NCBI GenBank assembly: GCA_905250115.1
Contig: CAJNOI010000152.1
Span: 124,001 to 188,000 of the forward strand
From: Adineta steineri
Taxonomy: Eukaryota; Rotifera; Eurotatoria; Adinetida; Adinetidae
Direction: 5' to 3'
DNA: 64,000 bases
Below the pieces are notes generated by a model. The model saw only the letters and a program-made list of their open reading frames with translations, ran no database searches and was not told the origin of the DNA. Positions 47,877-58,332 of the stretch are shown in pieces. The translations under genes were made by a program, and so were the position numbers. The stretch's first letter is position 1. Each line of letters opens with the position of its first letter.

Positions 47877-49618
47877 CTATGAGAAAGAGAATATGAACAA
47901 ATATTTGTATTTAACTAGTATATATCAATACAAGAAAATCCATCTTTTCAATATATTCTAATATACATTTTTCTCCAATTGAAATAATTACACTTTACTT
48001 TTGTAGAATCTGCATCGTTGCAATTTCTTAATTGAGAATATATTCAAACTAGTTGTTTAATTTAAAAAGTAATCTTTTCTATTGTTTTTTTCCCTGAATC
48101 ATCGAAAGAAAAAAAAAGGACATTCAAAGTGAGTTCAACAAACATGAAGAAATAATGTAGAGTAAACGCCATGATGCTTTACTTATTTTTAATATTGTAA
48201 TAAGGAAAATTTTTTCTTTGTGCATTTTCTATAAATAACTTTCATATTCTAAAACAATTTTGTACAATTAGAAAACTATTCTTTCTTACATTTCTAAATA
48301 AAATATGGTACGTCTTATGATATAATTCTATTCATGTAATGGAGAATAGTCGTTTTCTAATTTTTTTACTTAAAATATCAAGTATAATACGTATTTCCTA
48401 GGATAATTTTAAAAAAAATTCTAATTAATATTTTTCTTTATATTTAGCTATTTGTAAAACGTAAGAAATAATACATACAGTGATAAAACTATAGATTTCT
48501 CGTATTTTTGAAACAAAAATATTCTTTTGTTCGACTTTATAGCATCATGTTAATGATGATTCTATTTTCTTCTCTCGTCGTTCTCGGTTTGTCGACTTGG
48601 AAAAGAAAAAGCAAGAATAAATACAATATTTAAATTATTTTTATTGAAAATCAAGAGATGTGTAACGATAGTGATCTTAGACAAGAATTTAGATTAAAAA
48701 ATCATGATTATAAATATTAAACATCGACTTATTATGTGACAGTATCACAAATATATAGTTTAGCTGCAAAAATAAATCTCATTTGTGTAATTATATTTTT
48801 CTTTCAAATAATAAAAAGAATATGAGAAAAAAAAATATTCATTTATCTCCATAGAAATTGTACAGAGAAATATGATTCAGCCAACATATATGAAAGTTTA
48901 TTACAATAATCTTCTATTTTCCCTATAGTTTTCTACAGTTTTTAATAAATAAAATCTTTGAATATCTGATTATTTATTTTTTTTCAAAAATTTTTTTCTA
49001 CTGTTCTGCAATATGAATATTTTTTATCTAGAAATTTTCATTCGATAGTCTCCATGATGATCCGAAAGAATCAGGATTGTTTTTTTAAACTATACAAAAG
49101 TCAGTACTTACCAAAAGATATTTTCTTCTGTTTAGAATAAAATAAGAAATTTGTTGTGTATTTAATTTGATGAAGCTTCGTTATGACAAGAAAAATATTT
49201 TTAGAATTATTTTTTAAAACTAAAGAAAGAAAAAAAAAGAAAAAGAAAAGATATTTTTAATATGAATAATGATTCTCTGCTGATATTAACAAGATACAAA
49301 GAATGTCTTATTCTTAGTTACGAAACATTTCTTTTTTTAAACAATTAACTAAACTTTATTTAACTAGCTGATTGCGAGAGTCGTTATTTTTCTGCGACAT
49401 CACTAGTGTCGTGCAAATGTTAACAGAATACAACAATATTATTTCAAACATGATGATGAAATACAAGAAAGTAAAAGTAAGACACTGTTATCACAACACA
49501 TAATATCTGTAGTTGAAAATTTAGTTCTTAAACCTGTTTAAAAAGCCATGCTTTACTTCTTTTGTAACTTCTTTTTTTTAATTATTTATTTTTGAATTTT
49601 CGATGCGGAATTAGCACT
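47877..49618. other. Gene-free AT-rich region
   Basis: Very AT-rich with many A or T runs. I see no coding frame, RNA gene or repeat that I can support. Confidence 0.5.
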
Positions 49619-49685
49619 AGGTGTGAATGTGATTTCGAGAGTAAAGATGAGAGATGAAAATAAAACCTACATCCACAACCACAAA
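49619..49685. repeat. Telomere-like fold-back cassette 15 (degenerate)
   Basis: TAGGTGTGAATGTGA, long AT loop, CTACATCCACAACCACA. Weak arms; included because of position and the shared plan. Confidence 0.5.
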
Positions 49686-49753
49686 GTCAGAAGTGGTGGA
49701 TTCTACGAATGTTAACGATCGATTGTGAATAGTTCGTGAGAATACAATTTTCA

Positions 49754-50383
49754 TCATTTCCCTCATCTAAAATGGTAATATTCCATGCTGGTTTCTATCG
49801 ACCTTTTTTCAAAGGACCGAGACCTTCATTGAATTTAATCTGACAATAACGTTCGACGTATGTATTTAATTGATGATATTCAATGATTTCATACACAAGT
49901 ACACATACACCAAACTAGTAGTTTAACACAAGGAGTATCACGTCTGGATCCTCTTTCTGTTAGAAATCTTATAAATGATGGTGATAACGACATGCAAAAT
50001 TTGATGTTTTTTACAGCTCGATAATGAATAGGTTACTTGTAATTTACTTTTTGATGTAAATAAAAGCACGTTTTTGCTTTGTATAAATACAGAACAGAAA
50101 AAGAAAGAAAATATGTATTAAGAAACGCATGGTAATTATAAATAGAATCGTAAAAATGTGATATTTCTATTTTCTTTTTTACTAAAAACCAAAGTTTTTC
50201 TTGCATTGATAGTAAATTCGTTTTTCTAATATAAAATTAATACTGATAAACAACTATCAGTGATATTTTTGAAAAAAATTTTTCTTAATGTAGAAAAGTC
50301 AAAGATTTGTAATATAATGATTCTTTTAACAAAGTTTCAATCTTTTGTGTAGAATTAGAACACATAAATTTTGAGATAAGTAA
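49754..50383 (-). pseudogene. Decayed copy of the short membrane-protein gene (31.3-31.8 kb)
   Basis: About 630 nt in the same orientation as 31637-32186 and highly similar. The coding part starts abruptly at 49754, so the downstream exon with the membrane anchor is missing. In the retained exon, the frame that reads DRWKPAWNI in the first copy has an in-frame stop at the Trp codon. About 75 nt near 50215-50290 is present here but not in the other copy. It is a truncated duplicate. Confidence 0.7.
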
Positions 50384-50442
50384 TATGAATGGTAATGTTA
50401 TAGCATCATACAAAACAAAACAGAAAATAAAAAGAATATGAA

Positions 50443-50480
50443 TGAGGGTGATCATATCATTACATACCAACACCCTCAAT
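50443..50480. repeat. Telomere-like fold-back cassette 16 (short)
   Basis: TGAGGGTGATCATATC, short AT loop, CCAACACCCTCA. A compact stem just outside the left arm of the palindrome. Confidence 0.55.
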
Positions 50481-50730
50481 CAGCGAAATCCGAGATGTCA
50501 AACTAAAGCCGGTATCTGGTTTTCTCAGAGACTTATTCTAAAAGAGTTTAGCTCGATTGTTGTTCATATAGAAAGCGGTGATAAAAAATTTAAACGATAA
50601 AGATTAAAACTTTTATTGAATTTTAAAAATGAAGTAAAGTTGTCGTGATTAATAATGTTTTCATAAAAAGAATAGGAGAAAAAAATTGAGATTAGATAAT
50701 GAAAGTCTTTATTTCGTCGTCTTCCAATGA

Positions 50731-51385
50731 TTAGCGAGACCAACATGTTGTTGGTTGACCAATAATATCCATCCAAAATCGAGTATCACTACGAACATTT
50801 CCATACGAATAATACCCCCATCCTCCGCTTGCATAATTATTTCCATTGCTTGCACCCCATTGCTTCCACTGTGCATTTGCATATGTTGCACCATTCATTC
50901 CTGGAATATAACGACTATCATGAAACTCAGCTGTAACCCATCCTGGACCAAGTGTATTTGCACAATATGCATCAACATCTTTGATAGATGCAAATGAAGA
51001 ACCTGCAACTTTTGGAGTTGTTGCAATGTAACCCATTGTCCAACCACAATAGAACTCTTTTGGCATTGCATTAGCAGTGCATATCATAGCATAGGCTGGA
51101 CGTGGTGATTGATCAACTTGTTTACAGAGAACAGGTAGTTTTGTGCTACAATCGGTATCACCTGCATAAGGATTACAGCCCTTGGTGGTATCACACTGAA
51201 TGAAATCAATGGCCAAATCATTTTGATGAGACACTTTTGCCACCGTCATACCCATTTTACCTAGAAGAATGATAAATTAAGAACAAGTGGTTAGAGATCA
51301 TTGAAAAAAACTTACCAGATACGATTGAAATAAGTACAACCGAAAATATCATTAGTGAAGCCAAGTAACTAGTAGCAGAAACCAT
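50731..51385 (-). CDS. Secreted Cys-rich protein, palindrome copy 1
   Basis: Two exons on the minus strand, 51316-51385 and 50731-51260 (phase 1 intron, 55 nt); 199 residues. Signal peptide MVSATSYLASLMIFSVVLIS, then a mature chain beginning at GKMGMTVAKVS. It has eight or more cysteines, a central YCGWTMGYIATTPKVAGSSF block, DAYCANTLGPGWVTAEFHDS, and a Trp/Tyr/Gly-rich end with RFWMDIIGQPTTCWSR. The GPGWVTAEFHD pattern recurs in secreted bacterial and rotifer proteins I cannot name. Probably extracellular; function unknown. It is divergently paired with its twin at 51879-52533, and both promoters lie in the ~490-nt palindrome centre. Confidence 0.75.
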
Positions 51386-51878
51386 TTTGAATAATTGAAT
51401 AATGGTGATATTCACTATGCTTGTAGTAGAAAAAACGATATTATGTTTTCAATGTGATTTGAATAGATATTTTCAAACTGCTTATATACCCGTCCGATTA
51501 CTTCCTAGCTCTATACAAATACTTTGAGAAAAATCTATCAACCTTATCGTTAATTATCTTTTTTCTTATATTCTTTGTATTTTTACTTGTCGACAGAAAG
51601 AAAGAGCCGTTTGACTTACCTTGATGCATATTACTCACTCGAAATCATGAAAGAAAGTAATGATATCTTAGTTCCGACTCCTTTTGATAATAAGTAGAGA
51701 CGAAGTTCGGAACTAAAATATCATCACTTTTTTTAATGATTTCGAGTGACATATATACATCAAGGTACGTCAGATCAGAAAGGTATATAAGCAGTTTGAG
51801 AATATTTGCTCAAATCACATTGAAAACATAATATCGTTTCTTCGACTACAAGCATAGTGAATATCACCATTATTCAAA

Positions 51879-52533
51879 ATGGTTTCTGTTACTAGTTACT
51901 TGGCTTCACTAATGATATTTTCGGTTGTACTTATTTCAAATGTATCTGGTAAGTTTTTCTTATTCATTTCTAGTAACGTATTCTTAATCTCTCTTTTTTC
52001 TAGGTAAAATGGGTATGACTGTAGCGAAAGTGTCTCATCAAAATGATTTGGCGATTGATTTAGTTACATGCGATACTGCAAAAGGCTGCAATCCTTATTC
52101 GGGTGATACAGATTGTAATACAAGATTACCTGTCCTTTGTAAACAAACCGATAAATCACCACGTCCAGCCTATGCAATGACATGTACTGACCATGCAATG
52201 CCAAAAGAATTCTATTGTGGTTGGACAATGGGTTACATTGCAACAACTCCAAAAGTTGCTGCTTCTACATTTTCATCTATCAGAGATGTTGATGCATACT
52301 GTGAAGATGCATTTGGTCCAGGATGGGTTACAGCCGAGTTTCATGATAGTCGTTATATTCCAGGAATGAATGGCGCAACATATGCTAATGCTCAGTGGAC
52401 ACAATGGGGTGCGAGTCATGGAAATAACTACCCAAGTGGAGGATGGAGTTATTATTCGTATGGAAATGTTCGTAATGATACACGATTTTGGATGGATATA
52501 AACGATCAACCAACAACATGTTGGTCTCGCTAA
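51879..52533 (+). CDS. Secreted Cys-rich protein, palindrome copy 2
   Basis: Exons 51879-51948 and 52004-52533 (intron 55 nt, phase 1), 199 residues. Same exon lengths as copy 1. Signal peptide MVSVTSYLASLMIFSVVLIS, then GKMGMTVAKVSHQNDLAIDL, KGCNPYSGDTDCNTRLPVLC, WTMGYIATTPKVAASTFSSI and the same RFWMDINDQPTTCWSR end. Differences from copy 1 are scattered substitutions that keep all cysteines and the frame, which suggests that both copies are used. The ATG is fixed by the signal peptide and by the equal first-exon length of the twin. Confidence 0.75.
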
Positions 52534-52680
52534 TCATTGGAAGACGACAGGACAGAAAAATTAAGACTTTCATTACCTAATCTCATTTTTTTCTTCTATT
52601 CTTTTCATGAAAACATAATTAATCACGACAACTTTACTTCATTTTTAAAATTCAATAAAAGTCTTAATCTTTATCATTTA

Positions 52681-53227
52681 GGTGTTTTAGCACCACTTTC
52701 TAGCTGAACAACAAGTGCATCAATTGTGACTTTTCTAATATTGACTATTTTTCGTTGTTTCGGTTGATAGCCATTATCAAGCTCTATAAATTATAGTTAA
52801 TCAATGCTAGAACTAAATATTAATGGATAAATTTTGCGTATTTATATATTGGATATACACAGATTCAAATAGAAGTTTTTTATGATCTTTATAAGTGCAA
52901 AAAATTTCTTCTAGAATTTACTTGACATCTTGTATATGATACTACCTCAAACACGAATGCGTGCTATCGATTCAGTACATTTGTCTTTATTAATGAAAAA
53001 ATGAATAAGAACACACTTCCATATTATTAGTGAAAGCAAAATCTATTGTGTCTGTCACATATCTATCATAAGAAGAAGTAAACATGAAAACATTTCATCT
53101 TAGATTATTTTGAATATCTACTCGTTTAATCACGCAATATCATTCTTTTTTATTAATTGTCATTAATTACCGGCGGCGCGCACATCTGCATGTCGTAGAT
53201 ATAAAAGTACTGGATTCTTCAAATATC
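52681..53227. other. Spacer with a possible orphan exon on the minus strand
   Basis: At about 52681-52788 (-), following an acceptor TTTATAG, a frame reads LDNGYQPKQRKIVNIRKVTI then DALVVQLESGAKTPK and a stop. It looks like a terminal exon with no identifiable upstream partner. The rest, to the GPCR at 53228, is AT-rich with no gene seen. Confidence 0.3.
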
Positions 53228-54229
53228 ATGCACATATTTCATATATCACATACAATGTCATCATCATCATCATCATCGAGTGCAGACCAAGTACTAACTT
53301 TAAATAATATAGTTACACAAACGAATCGTTATTTTGCTACATTTATATTCATTTTTGGTTGTGTTGGAAATATTTTGAATATTTTTGTTTTATCACAAAA
53401 AATTCTTCGTTCAAATCCCTGTGCAATATTATTCTTGTATTCTTCACTCGCTGCTCTTATTTCACTTATTGCTGGACTCAGTCCTCGAATATTAAGTAGT
53501 ATAACAATTGATCTTTCTGATACAGTTCGATGGATTTGTAAAATGCGTGGTTTTACTTTATTTACATTTCGTGCAATTGCATTTTGGTTGATTATGTTAG
53601 CAACAATTGATCGATGGCTTTTATCATCTATGGATGTTCATCGACGACATCTTAGTTCAATTAAAAATGCTAGACTTGGTATCATTGCAGTAACATTTTT
53701 CTCAACTATTGTTCATTGTCAATGTTTTTATTGTTACGAATCAAATCTTATTAACACTCCAGGCAAATGTTTTAGCAATGGAATGGCATGTCGATTAATA
53801 AACGATATGTTATTTGCTATTTGTGCTATTCTTATACCTTTAGCAATAATGATAGTCTTTGGTTTGATGACTATTTCAAATGTACGTCATTCTCGAAATC
53901 GTATTTATCATTCAACGGCACATGTATTAACTGTCAGTCAATCGAAATCGACAAAACGGTCGAATAAAGCTGATCATCATCTGTTGGTAATGCTTTTTGT
54001 ACAAGTAATTCTTCTTGGTCTATTGACAATTCCATTATCTATCGAAAAATTATATTCAACATTTACATCCGAAGAAGTTAAATCTAATCTTCATGTAGCT
54101 ATTGAAAATATGATTTATAATTTTGTTCTTCTTCTTACTTATTTAGCTAATGGAATTCCATTCTATGTTTATACTTTAAGTAGTGGAACTGTATTTCGAA
54201 AAGCTTTTTTCGATTTGATTAGATGCTAA
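53228..54229 (+). CDS. Seven-transmembrane GPCR, rotifer type with DRW
   Basis: 333 residues, no intron. A Ser-rich N-terminus (an alternative start is the second Met, MSSSSSSSSADQ) precedes TM1 with GCVGNILNIFVLS (the conserved Asn in GN). TM2 has SSLAALISLIAGL, where the usual Asp is replaced. TM3 ends WLIMLATIDRWLLSS, with DRW for DRY. TM7 carries LTYLANGIPFYVYTLSS, a variant of NPxxY. Cys at WICKMRG and in the second outer loop can pair. Basic residues in loop 3 (STKRSNKADHH) precede TM6. It is a rhodopsin-like receptor from a group typical of bdelloid genomes; ligand unknown. Confidence 0.8.
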   Translation: MHIFHISHTMSSSSSSSSADQVLTLNNIVTQTNRYFATFIFIFGCVGNILNIFVLSQKILRSNPCAILFLYSSLAALISLIAGLSPRILSSITIDLSDTVRWICKMRGFTLFTFRAIAFWLIMLATIDRWLLSSMDVHRRHLSSIKNARLGIIAVTFFSTIVHCQCFYCYESNLINTPGKCFSNGMACRLINDMLFAICAILIPLAIMIVFGLMTISNVRHSRNRIYHSTAHVLTVSQSKSTKRSNKADHHLLVMLFVQVILLGLLTIPLSIEKLYSTFTSEEVKSNLHVAIENMIYNFVLLLTYLANGIPFYVYTLSSGTVFRKAFFDLIRC

Positions 54230-54301
54230 CAATATTTTTAATAAAATGGTCGAATATGAATGTAGTGAAAATCAGAGGAAAGTTTTCACGTAATTGTCGG
54301 T

Positions 54302-54362
54302 AGGGGTGTGGGTATGACTATTGTTCTTATCCACCGACACCCACACCCATACCCTCAAGATC
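54302..54362. repeat. Telomere-like fold-back cassette 17
   Basis: AGGGGTGTGGGTATGAC, loop TATTGTTCTTATCC, C arm ACCGACACCCACACCCATAC then CCTCAAGATC. Lies in the 225-nt gap between two convergent genes (the GPCR stop and the GST stop). Confidence 0.85.
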
Positions 54363-54454
54363 TTAGAAAAGAGAAATTAGTTGAAAAATTGTTTCACTAG
54401 TTTATTTAATGAATTTTATAAGAATAAAATCATCTATAATTGTTTTTTTTAATG

Positions 54455-55066
54455 TCATGTTTGAGGTCGATTTTTGAGATATTCAGCAATTTTTGGTTGT
54501 TTTTCGACTTGTTGACGATTTTCTTTTAACCAAGGATGATTATTCAATACGTTTTCATCCCTTTGAAGTAAATGTTGTGCCAGATCATAGAAATTTAAAT
54601 CTGCCCATGTTAAATTATTCTCAACAAAATAGGGACCACTATTACCATACAATTTACCTAAAACTTCCAAATTCTGTAAATGTTTAGGTAATTCATCAGC
54701 AATAAATGTTTTAATAAGTTCTTTTTGTTTTGTTTCATCTTGTTCCATTTTAATTGGTATAAATTTGCTTACCATATCATTAATTGTATCCACAACAGCA
54801 TCTACTTTCGCTTGATCAAAATTGTCTTTGCCAGCAAGATGAAATTGATTGGCAAGAAAACGATTAATAGCTGCTGATTGAGGTAATTTCACACCATTGT
54901 ATTCAAGTACAGGCATTTGACCTAAAGGCATTTCACTTTTATGTGATGCCCATTCTTCACGTTCATAACGGACATCTTCATATTTTTGATCAGCCGCAGC
55001 AAAAATTAATCGAGCTACTTCACCACGACCACGAACATTAAAATAATAAAGTTTATATGTTGACAT
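54455..55066 (-). CDS. Glutathione S-transferase, sigma class
   Basis: 203 residues, intronless. The N-terminal thioredoxin-like domain begins MSTYKLYYFNVRGRGEVARL, with the catalytic Tyr at position 8 in the sigma-class YYFNVRGRGE context. It continues with GQMPVLEYNG (the cis-Pro loop that positions glutathione) and LPQSAAINRFLA (the gamma-glutamyl-binding QS motif). The C-terminal helical domain includes the conserved LTWADLNFYDL capping motif. It conjugates reduced glutathione to electrophiles in the cytosol, or acts as a prostaglandin isomerase as in some sigma GSTs; detoxification is the safer inference. Length is normal for the class. Confidence 0.93.
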   Translation of the reverse strand: MSTYKLYYFNVRGRGEVARLIFAAADQKYEDVRYEREEWASHKSEMPLGQMPVLEYNGVKLPQSAAINRFLANQFHLAGKDNFDQAKVDAVVDTINDMVSKFIPIKMEQDETKQKELIKTFIADELPKHLQNLEVLGKLYGNSGPYFVENNLTWADLNFYDLAQHLLQRDENVLNNHPWLKENRQQVEKQPKIAEYLKNRPQT

Positions 55067-56050
55067 TTGCGCTATGTAATTATATGTGATACGTTAAAGA
55101 AAATAAAAATGTTGTATGTAACCAACAGTATTTATATAAAAAAAGAAGAGAAAAACATTACACGTGTGTGTTCTAGTTACTTTTTTTGCCACGTCATCGG
55201 CATGTAAGAACGTTTAGAAATGGCAGATGAGTATGCGAAGAACGAAGAAAAATATGGCGGCACTGCATTTTTTTCTTTGATGAAAAATATACTTCTGTAC
55301 GTTTGCGATGCATATAACACACCTTCATTCTCGCTCAAACTTATTTCACAAGAGTGAGGCAGCCAATTTCAGATGAAACTATAAGAGAGAAAGTGACTTT
55401 TTTTAATGAAACTTTATTTAAGTCATAAGAACTGATTTCTAAGAGTATGGATCATTCGAGATTAACACAAATTATTGTAACACGTCAAACATTTAAATTA
55501 CAACAGAAGATAGTTAACAACTATTGCAAATTATCAATATTCTTTTATTTTGAAAATCATGCGTTTGAACATAGTTTTTATTACGATCAAAATATTACAG
55601 TTAGAATTTACGTACCTAATACGCATAAAAAGTTTATAAACTAGAATTTTTAAGTTATGCAGCTACACTTTCGGATTAACTATCGTAGTTTTCTAGGGAC
55701 TAAGACTTGATTACCGATTTTTTCCAAATTTTATATTTAATTTCAGTACTTCATGGATTTGGTGTGATGTAGATATCTCTGTAAATGATTAAGAGTACTC
55801 ATCTTACAATCACACAAATTATTCCGGAATAATATATCCTGGAGTGGGTATGATTGACGTAGCTTGAATCTTATACCCACATCTATCTACATCTATGCAC
55901 ACACGCACTAATCGATATTACTTCTTTGTAAAACTTTCAGATCTTCCTAGAAGGCAAAAAGATTGATTAAATTTAGTATGAATGTAAATATCAGATTAAA
56001 ATAAACTGTTGACTTCTATAAAAAAAATTAATAATGAAAATTCTTTTATT
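55067..56050. other. Intergenic region with one cassette
   Basis: Promoter side of the GST gene and 3' side of the next minus-strand gene. The frame at 55447-55644 has no family signal. Cassette 18 is the only feature I can support. Confidence 0.5.
55841..55908. repeat. Telomere-like fold-back cassette 18
   Basis: TGGAGTGGGTATGATTG, a loop with CTTGAATCTTATACC, then a C arm CACATCTATCTACATCTATG followed by CACACACGCAC. Degenerate arms, same G-then-C order. Confidence 0.6.
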
Positions 56051-56524
56051 TTAACCACATTGATCTTGTTTAAATAGTTCTGCATAAGCTTTACAATGAT
56101 TAGCTTGTTTAAGATATTGTTCTGCTTGTAGACGTAAATATTCTTCTATATCTTTAAAAAGTCTTCGAAGTAAATCATTTTCATGATCGAACATTAACAT
56201 TTTATCTGCGTAATCTATAGCCCAACTAGTATGTGATACAATTGAAGCACAAAATAAATATATTTGACTGATGTGATCATAATGATAAATTAATGGTATT
56301 ACTTCTGAACCAAACGAACCAGAAAGGATGAAAAATATTGTTTGGTTAATATGTGTTTCAATGAATGTTATACATGGATTGACTTCAGTAAATATTTTTA
56401 CACATTGATGTTCATTATCAGTTAGTTTCTTACGAAAACTGCTAGTATAATCATTGGCATTTGCATCCAACCAGACGATCAGTTGAGAACAATTCATTGT
56501 CATTGATTCAGCAATAAAATTCAA
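56051..56524 (-). CDS. Rotifer receiver-like domain protein
   Basis: 157 residues, single exon. A strand with acidic end (CSQLIVWLDANANDY), then EVNPCITFIETHINQTIFFI, LSGSFGSEVIPLIYHYDHIS and QIYLFCASIVSHTSW form an alternating alpha/beta pattern like a response-regulator receiver fold. I know this N-terminal domain from large bdelloid families in which it precedes ADP-ribosyltransferase or tetratricopeptide regions. Here the C-terminal part is only a helix pair (LRRLFKDIEEYLRLQAEQYL and following), so it is a short stand-alone form or a truncated member. The start (MNFIAESMTMNC) could instead be the second Met. Function unknown. Confidence 0.6.
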   Translation of the reverse strand: MNFIAESMTMNCSQLIVWLDANANDYTSSFRKKLTDNEHQCVKIFTEVNPCITFIETHINQTIFFILSGSFGSEVIPLIYHYDHISQIYLFCASIVSHTSWAIDYADKMLMFDHENDLLRRLFKDIEEYLRLQAEQYLKQANHCKAYAELFKQDQCG

Positions 56525-56727
56525 TGTTTTAAATGTAGTCTATTACTGTAAAACTGTAATCTTTTTATATGTGTTCGTAATCAATATTTAAATTGGTAAA
56601 AACCATTTTTCACATAGAGAGAAAGAAAAAGGCACTTATACTGTTTTTTTCCAGTCAAAACGTTGGAAGAAAGGTAAGTATTTACATATTTTTCCTTTAT
56701 GGGATCGATGAATAAATTACCAATAGC

Positions 56728-56822
56728 GTGGATGTGGTCTGAGAGCGGGGTATGAGAATATTACTCTCATCCATTTTAAGGCTGTGGATGAGTATTCTCT
56801 ACTCACACCCACACCCTCAAGA
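56728..56822. repeat. Telomere-like fold-back cassette 19 (double stem)
   Basis: Two nested units: GTGGATGTGGTCTGAGAGCG then GGGTATGAGAATATTACTC and CATCC, and GGCTGTGGATGAGTATTC then CTACTCACACCCACACCCTC with AAGAT. It lies 40 nt downstream of the Cys-rich gene stop. Confidence 0.75.
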
Positions 56823-56859
56823 TAAGATTATTTATTCGAGTAAATATAAAGAACTACAA

Positions 56860-57252
56860 TCATTTTTGTCGATAGAAGCAAGGTAACCAACTGATACGTC
56901 GAGCCCGTCCATTGCAAACAGGGCTGATGGGAGATGTGCCTATGATAGTCAGACTATCTGAACTAAGAGTCAGCTGAGTTGGTTGACCGGGTCCAATCGA
57001 GAGTGATGTTGTTAAGCCTGCAGGATAGGGTGTTGTTACTGCTAGACTCGTCAGAGATCCACATTGACCAGCAAATTTTAAAGCAGCATGAAGAGTGCCC
57101 GGACTCCAGGTCAGCACGATATTTTCCGATAGACAACAGCAAACGTTACGATTACATGGTGATACATCGGTAGAGAATGTGCCTGTCCATTTCTGCCACT
57201 GCCATCCTTGAATTACTGGTGTCACGAAAAGACAAGTGAGAATCAAGTGCAT
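56860..57252 (-). CDS. Small secreted Cys-rich protein
   Basis: 130 residues from an ATG that starts a short signal peptide (MHLILTCLFVTPVIQG). The mature chain opens WQWQKWTGTFSTDVSPCNRN, followed by VCCCLSENIVLTW, and then a series of Ser/Thr-rich beta strands (LTTSLSIGPGQPTQLTLSSD). It ends with SPVCNGRARRISWLPCF. Single exon. Probably a small beta-sandwich stabilised by disulfides and secreted. I do not recognise the family and propose no function. Confidence 0.6.
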   Translation of the reverse strand: MHLILTCLFVTPVIQGWQWQKWTGTFSTDVSPCNRNVCCCLSENIVLTWSPGTLHAALKFAGQCGSLTSLAVTTPYPAGLTTSLSIGPGQPTQLTLSSDSLTIIGTSPISPVCNGRARRISWLPCFYRQK

Positions 57253-58332
57253 TTTACGATTTATGTTTCATTGCTGACGATAAAATCTGAATATATAGTC
57301 GTAAATAATGCTAAGAAATAGCTCTTGTATGTTTGCTTTGAAGATTAACTTTCTGATTCTAATATGTAATATGATATAAGAAGATTTAGTTAAATAATCA
57401 GATGACGGTTGTGTGCACGTATGTAATGACGTCTTCACGTATATCTACACCGTCATCGACACCAACACTCATACTTCGCAACGACGATACATTATAAGAA
57501 AGAAAAATACTATTTGCATATGTATGGTGGAGAATGACCGATGCATATTTTTTTCTCGCTCAGAAGGACGACGCATTAGAAGAAAGAAAAATGCTGTTTG
57601 TGTATGTGTAGAGCGCAGAACGAAGAAGGAGAACAAGAAAAGAGAAAAATAACAGGTCGTCTCTTCTACGCCAAACAGATAAATAAATTCTAGAAACGAC
57701 AAACTAGCACGTAAGTGACGGGAATTTACTGTAGAGCGTAATGTTGGATTAATTCTTTTTCCTCTTAAAATTATTTACTTAATTTAATGGACATTGCCAA
57801 AGCATTAGAATTCGAATTCTTATTACGACTCATTGTAATCAAAATCAAAACCTAATGTTAATTTCATACTCATACTGCAACCCTACGTTGAATGGGCTGT
57901 TTTAGAAGGTCATGACATTTATCATCTCTATTCGCTTCTTCCTCTCCAATTATATATAAATTATTCTGTTCGTGTATTGTTAATCAGTGAATAGACTCAT
58001 TCTTTGCTCCTTCGCTTCTCCACTGTTGTCTGTTCCCTTTAGTTGTAATGGAATGAAGTTGATTCACCTCACTTCTCTTCTGATTTTGAAAGCTTGTGTT
58101 TCATTAAGTATTCAATAGAAGTATACAAGCACTCTAAACAAACTTTTTACTATCGGCATTGTTCAGACGTCAATTTTCAATTCAACAGATATAGTTGTGA
58201 TCAGATTGAGAATCTCTATCAGACAATATCTGCGAATTCTTTTCACAATCTACATAGATAAAAACTGGAAAAGTTAGATAACAAAAAACAGTTTTGCCGC
58301 TTTATCATTGTAGGTAACGTTCAAAGGTAAAC
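57253..58332. other. Intergenic between divergent genes; local tandem duplication
   Basis: Shared upstream region of the minus-strand Cys-rich gene and the plus-strand oxidoreductase. At 57483-57530 and 57567-57612 a segment beginning GACGAT/CACATTA..AGAAAG is repeated with an 84-bp period and several differences. No gene seen. Confidence 0.5.

Larger units (their letters stand above)
50585..52680. repeat. Long palindrome (~2.1 kb) with a gene in each arm
   Basis: The left arm (about 50585-51685) is the reverse complement of the right arm (about 51700-52680). Matching 3' flanks are TTTTATTGAATTTTAAAAAT with ATTTTTAAAATTCAATAAAA; matching promoter sides are ATGCATATTACTCACTCGAA with TTCGAGTGACATATATACAT. 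The centre lies near 51690. Arms differ at roughly one site in ten over the coding part by eye. Confidence 0.85.

Noticed and set aside
47877-49618. Search for a transposon or gene in the AT-rich gap
   Set aside because: Only A/T runs and isolated short frames; nothing supportable.
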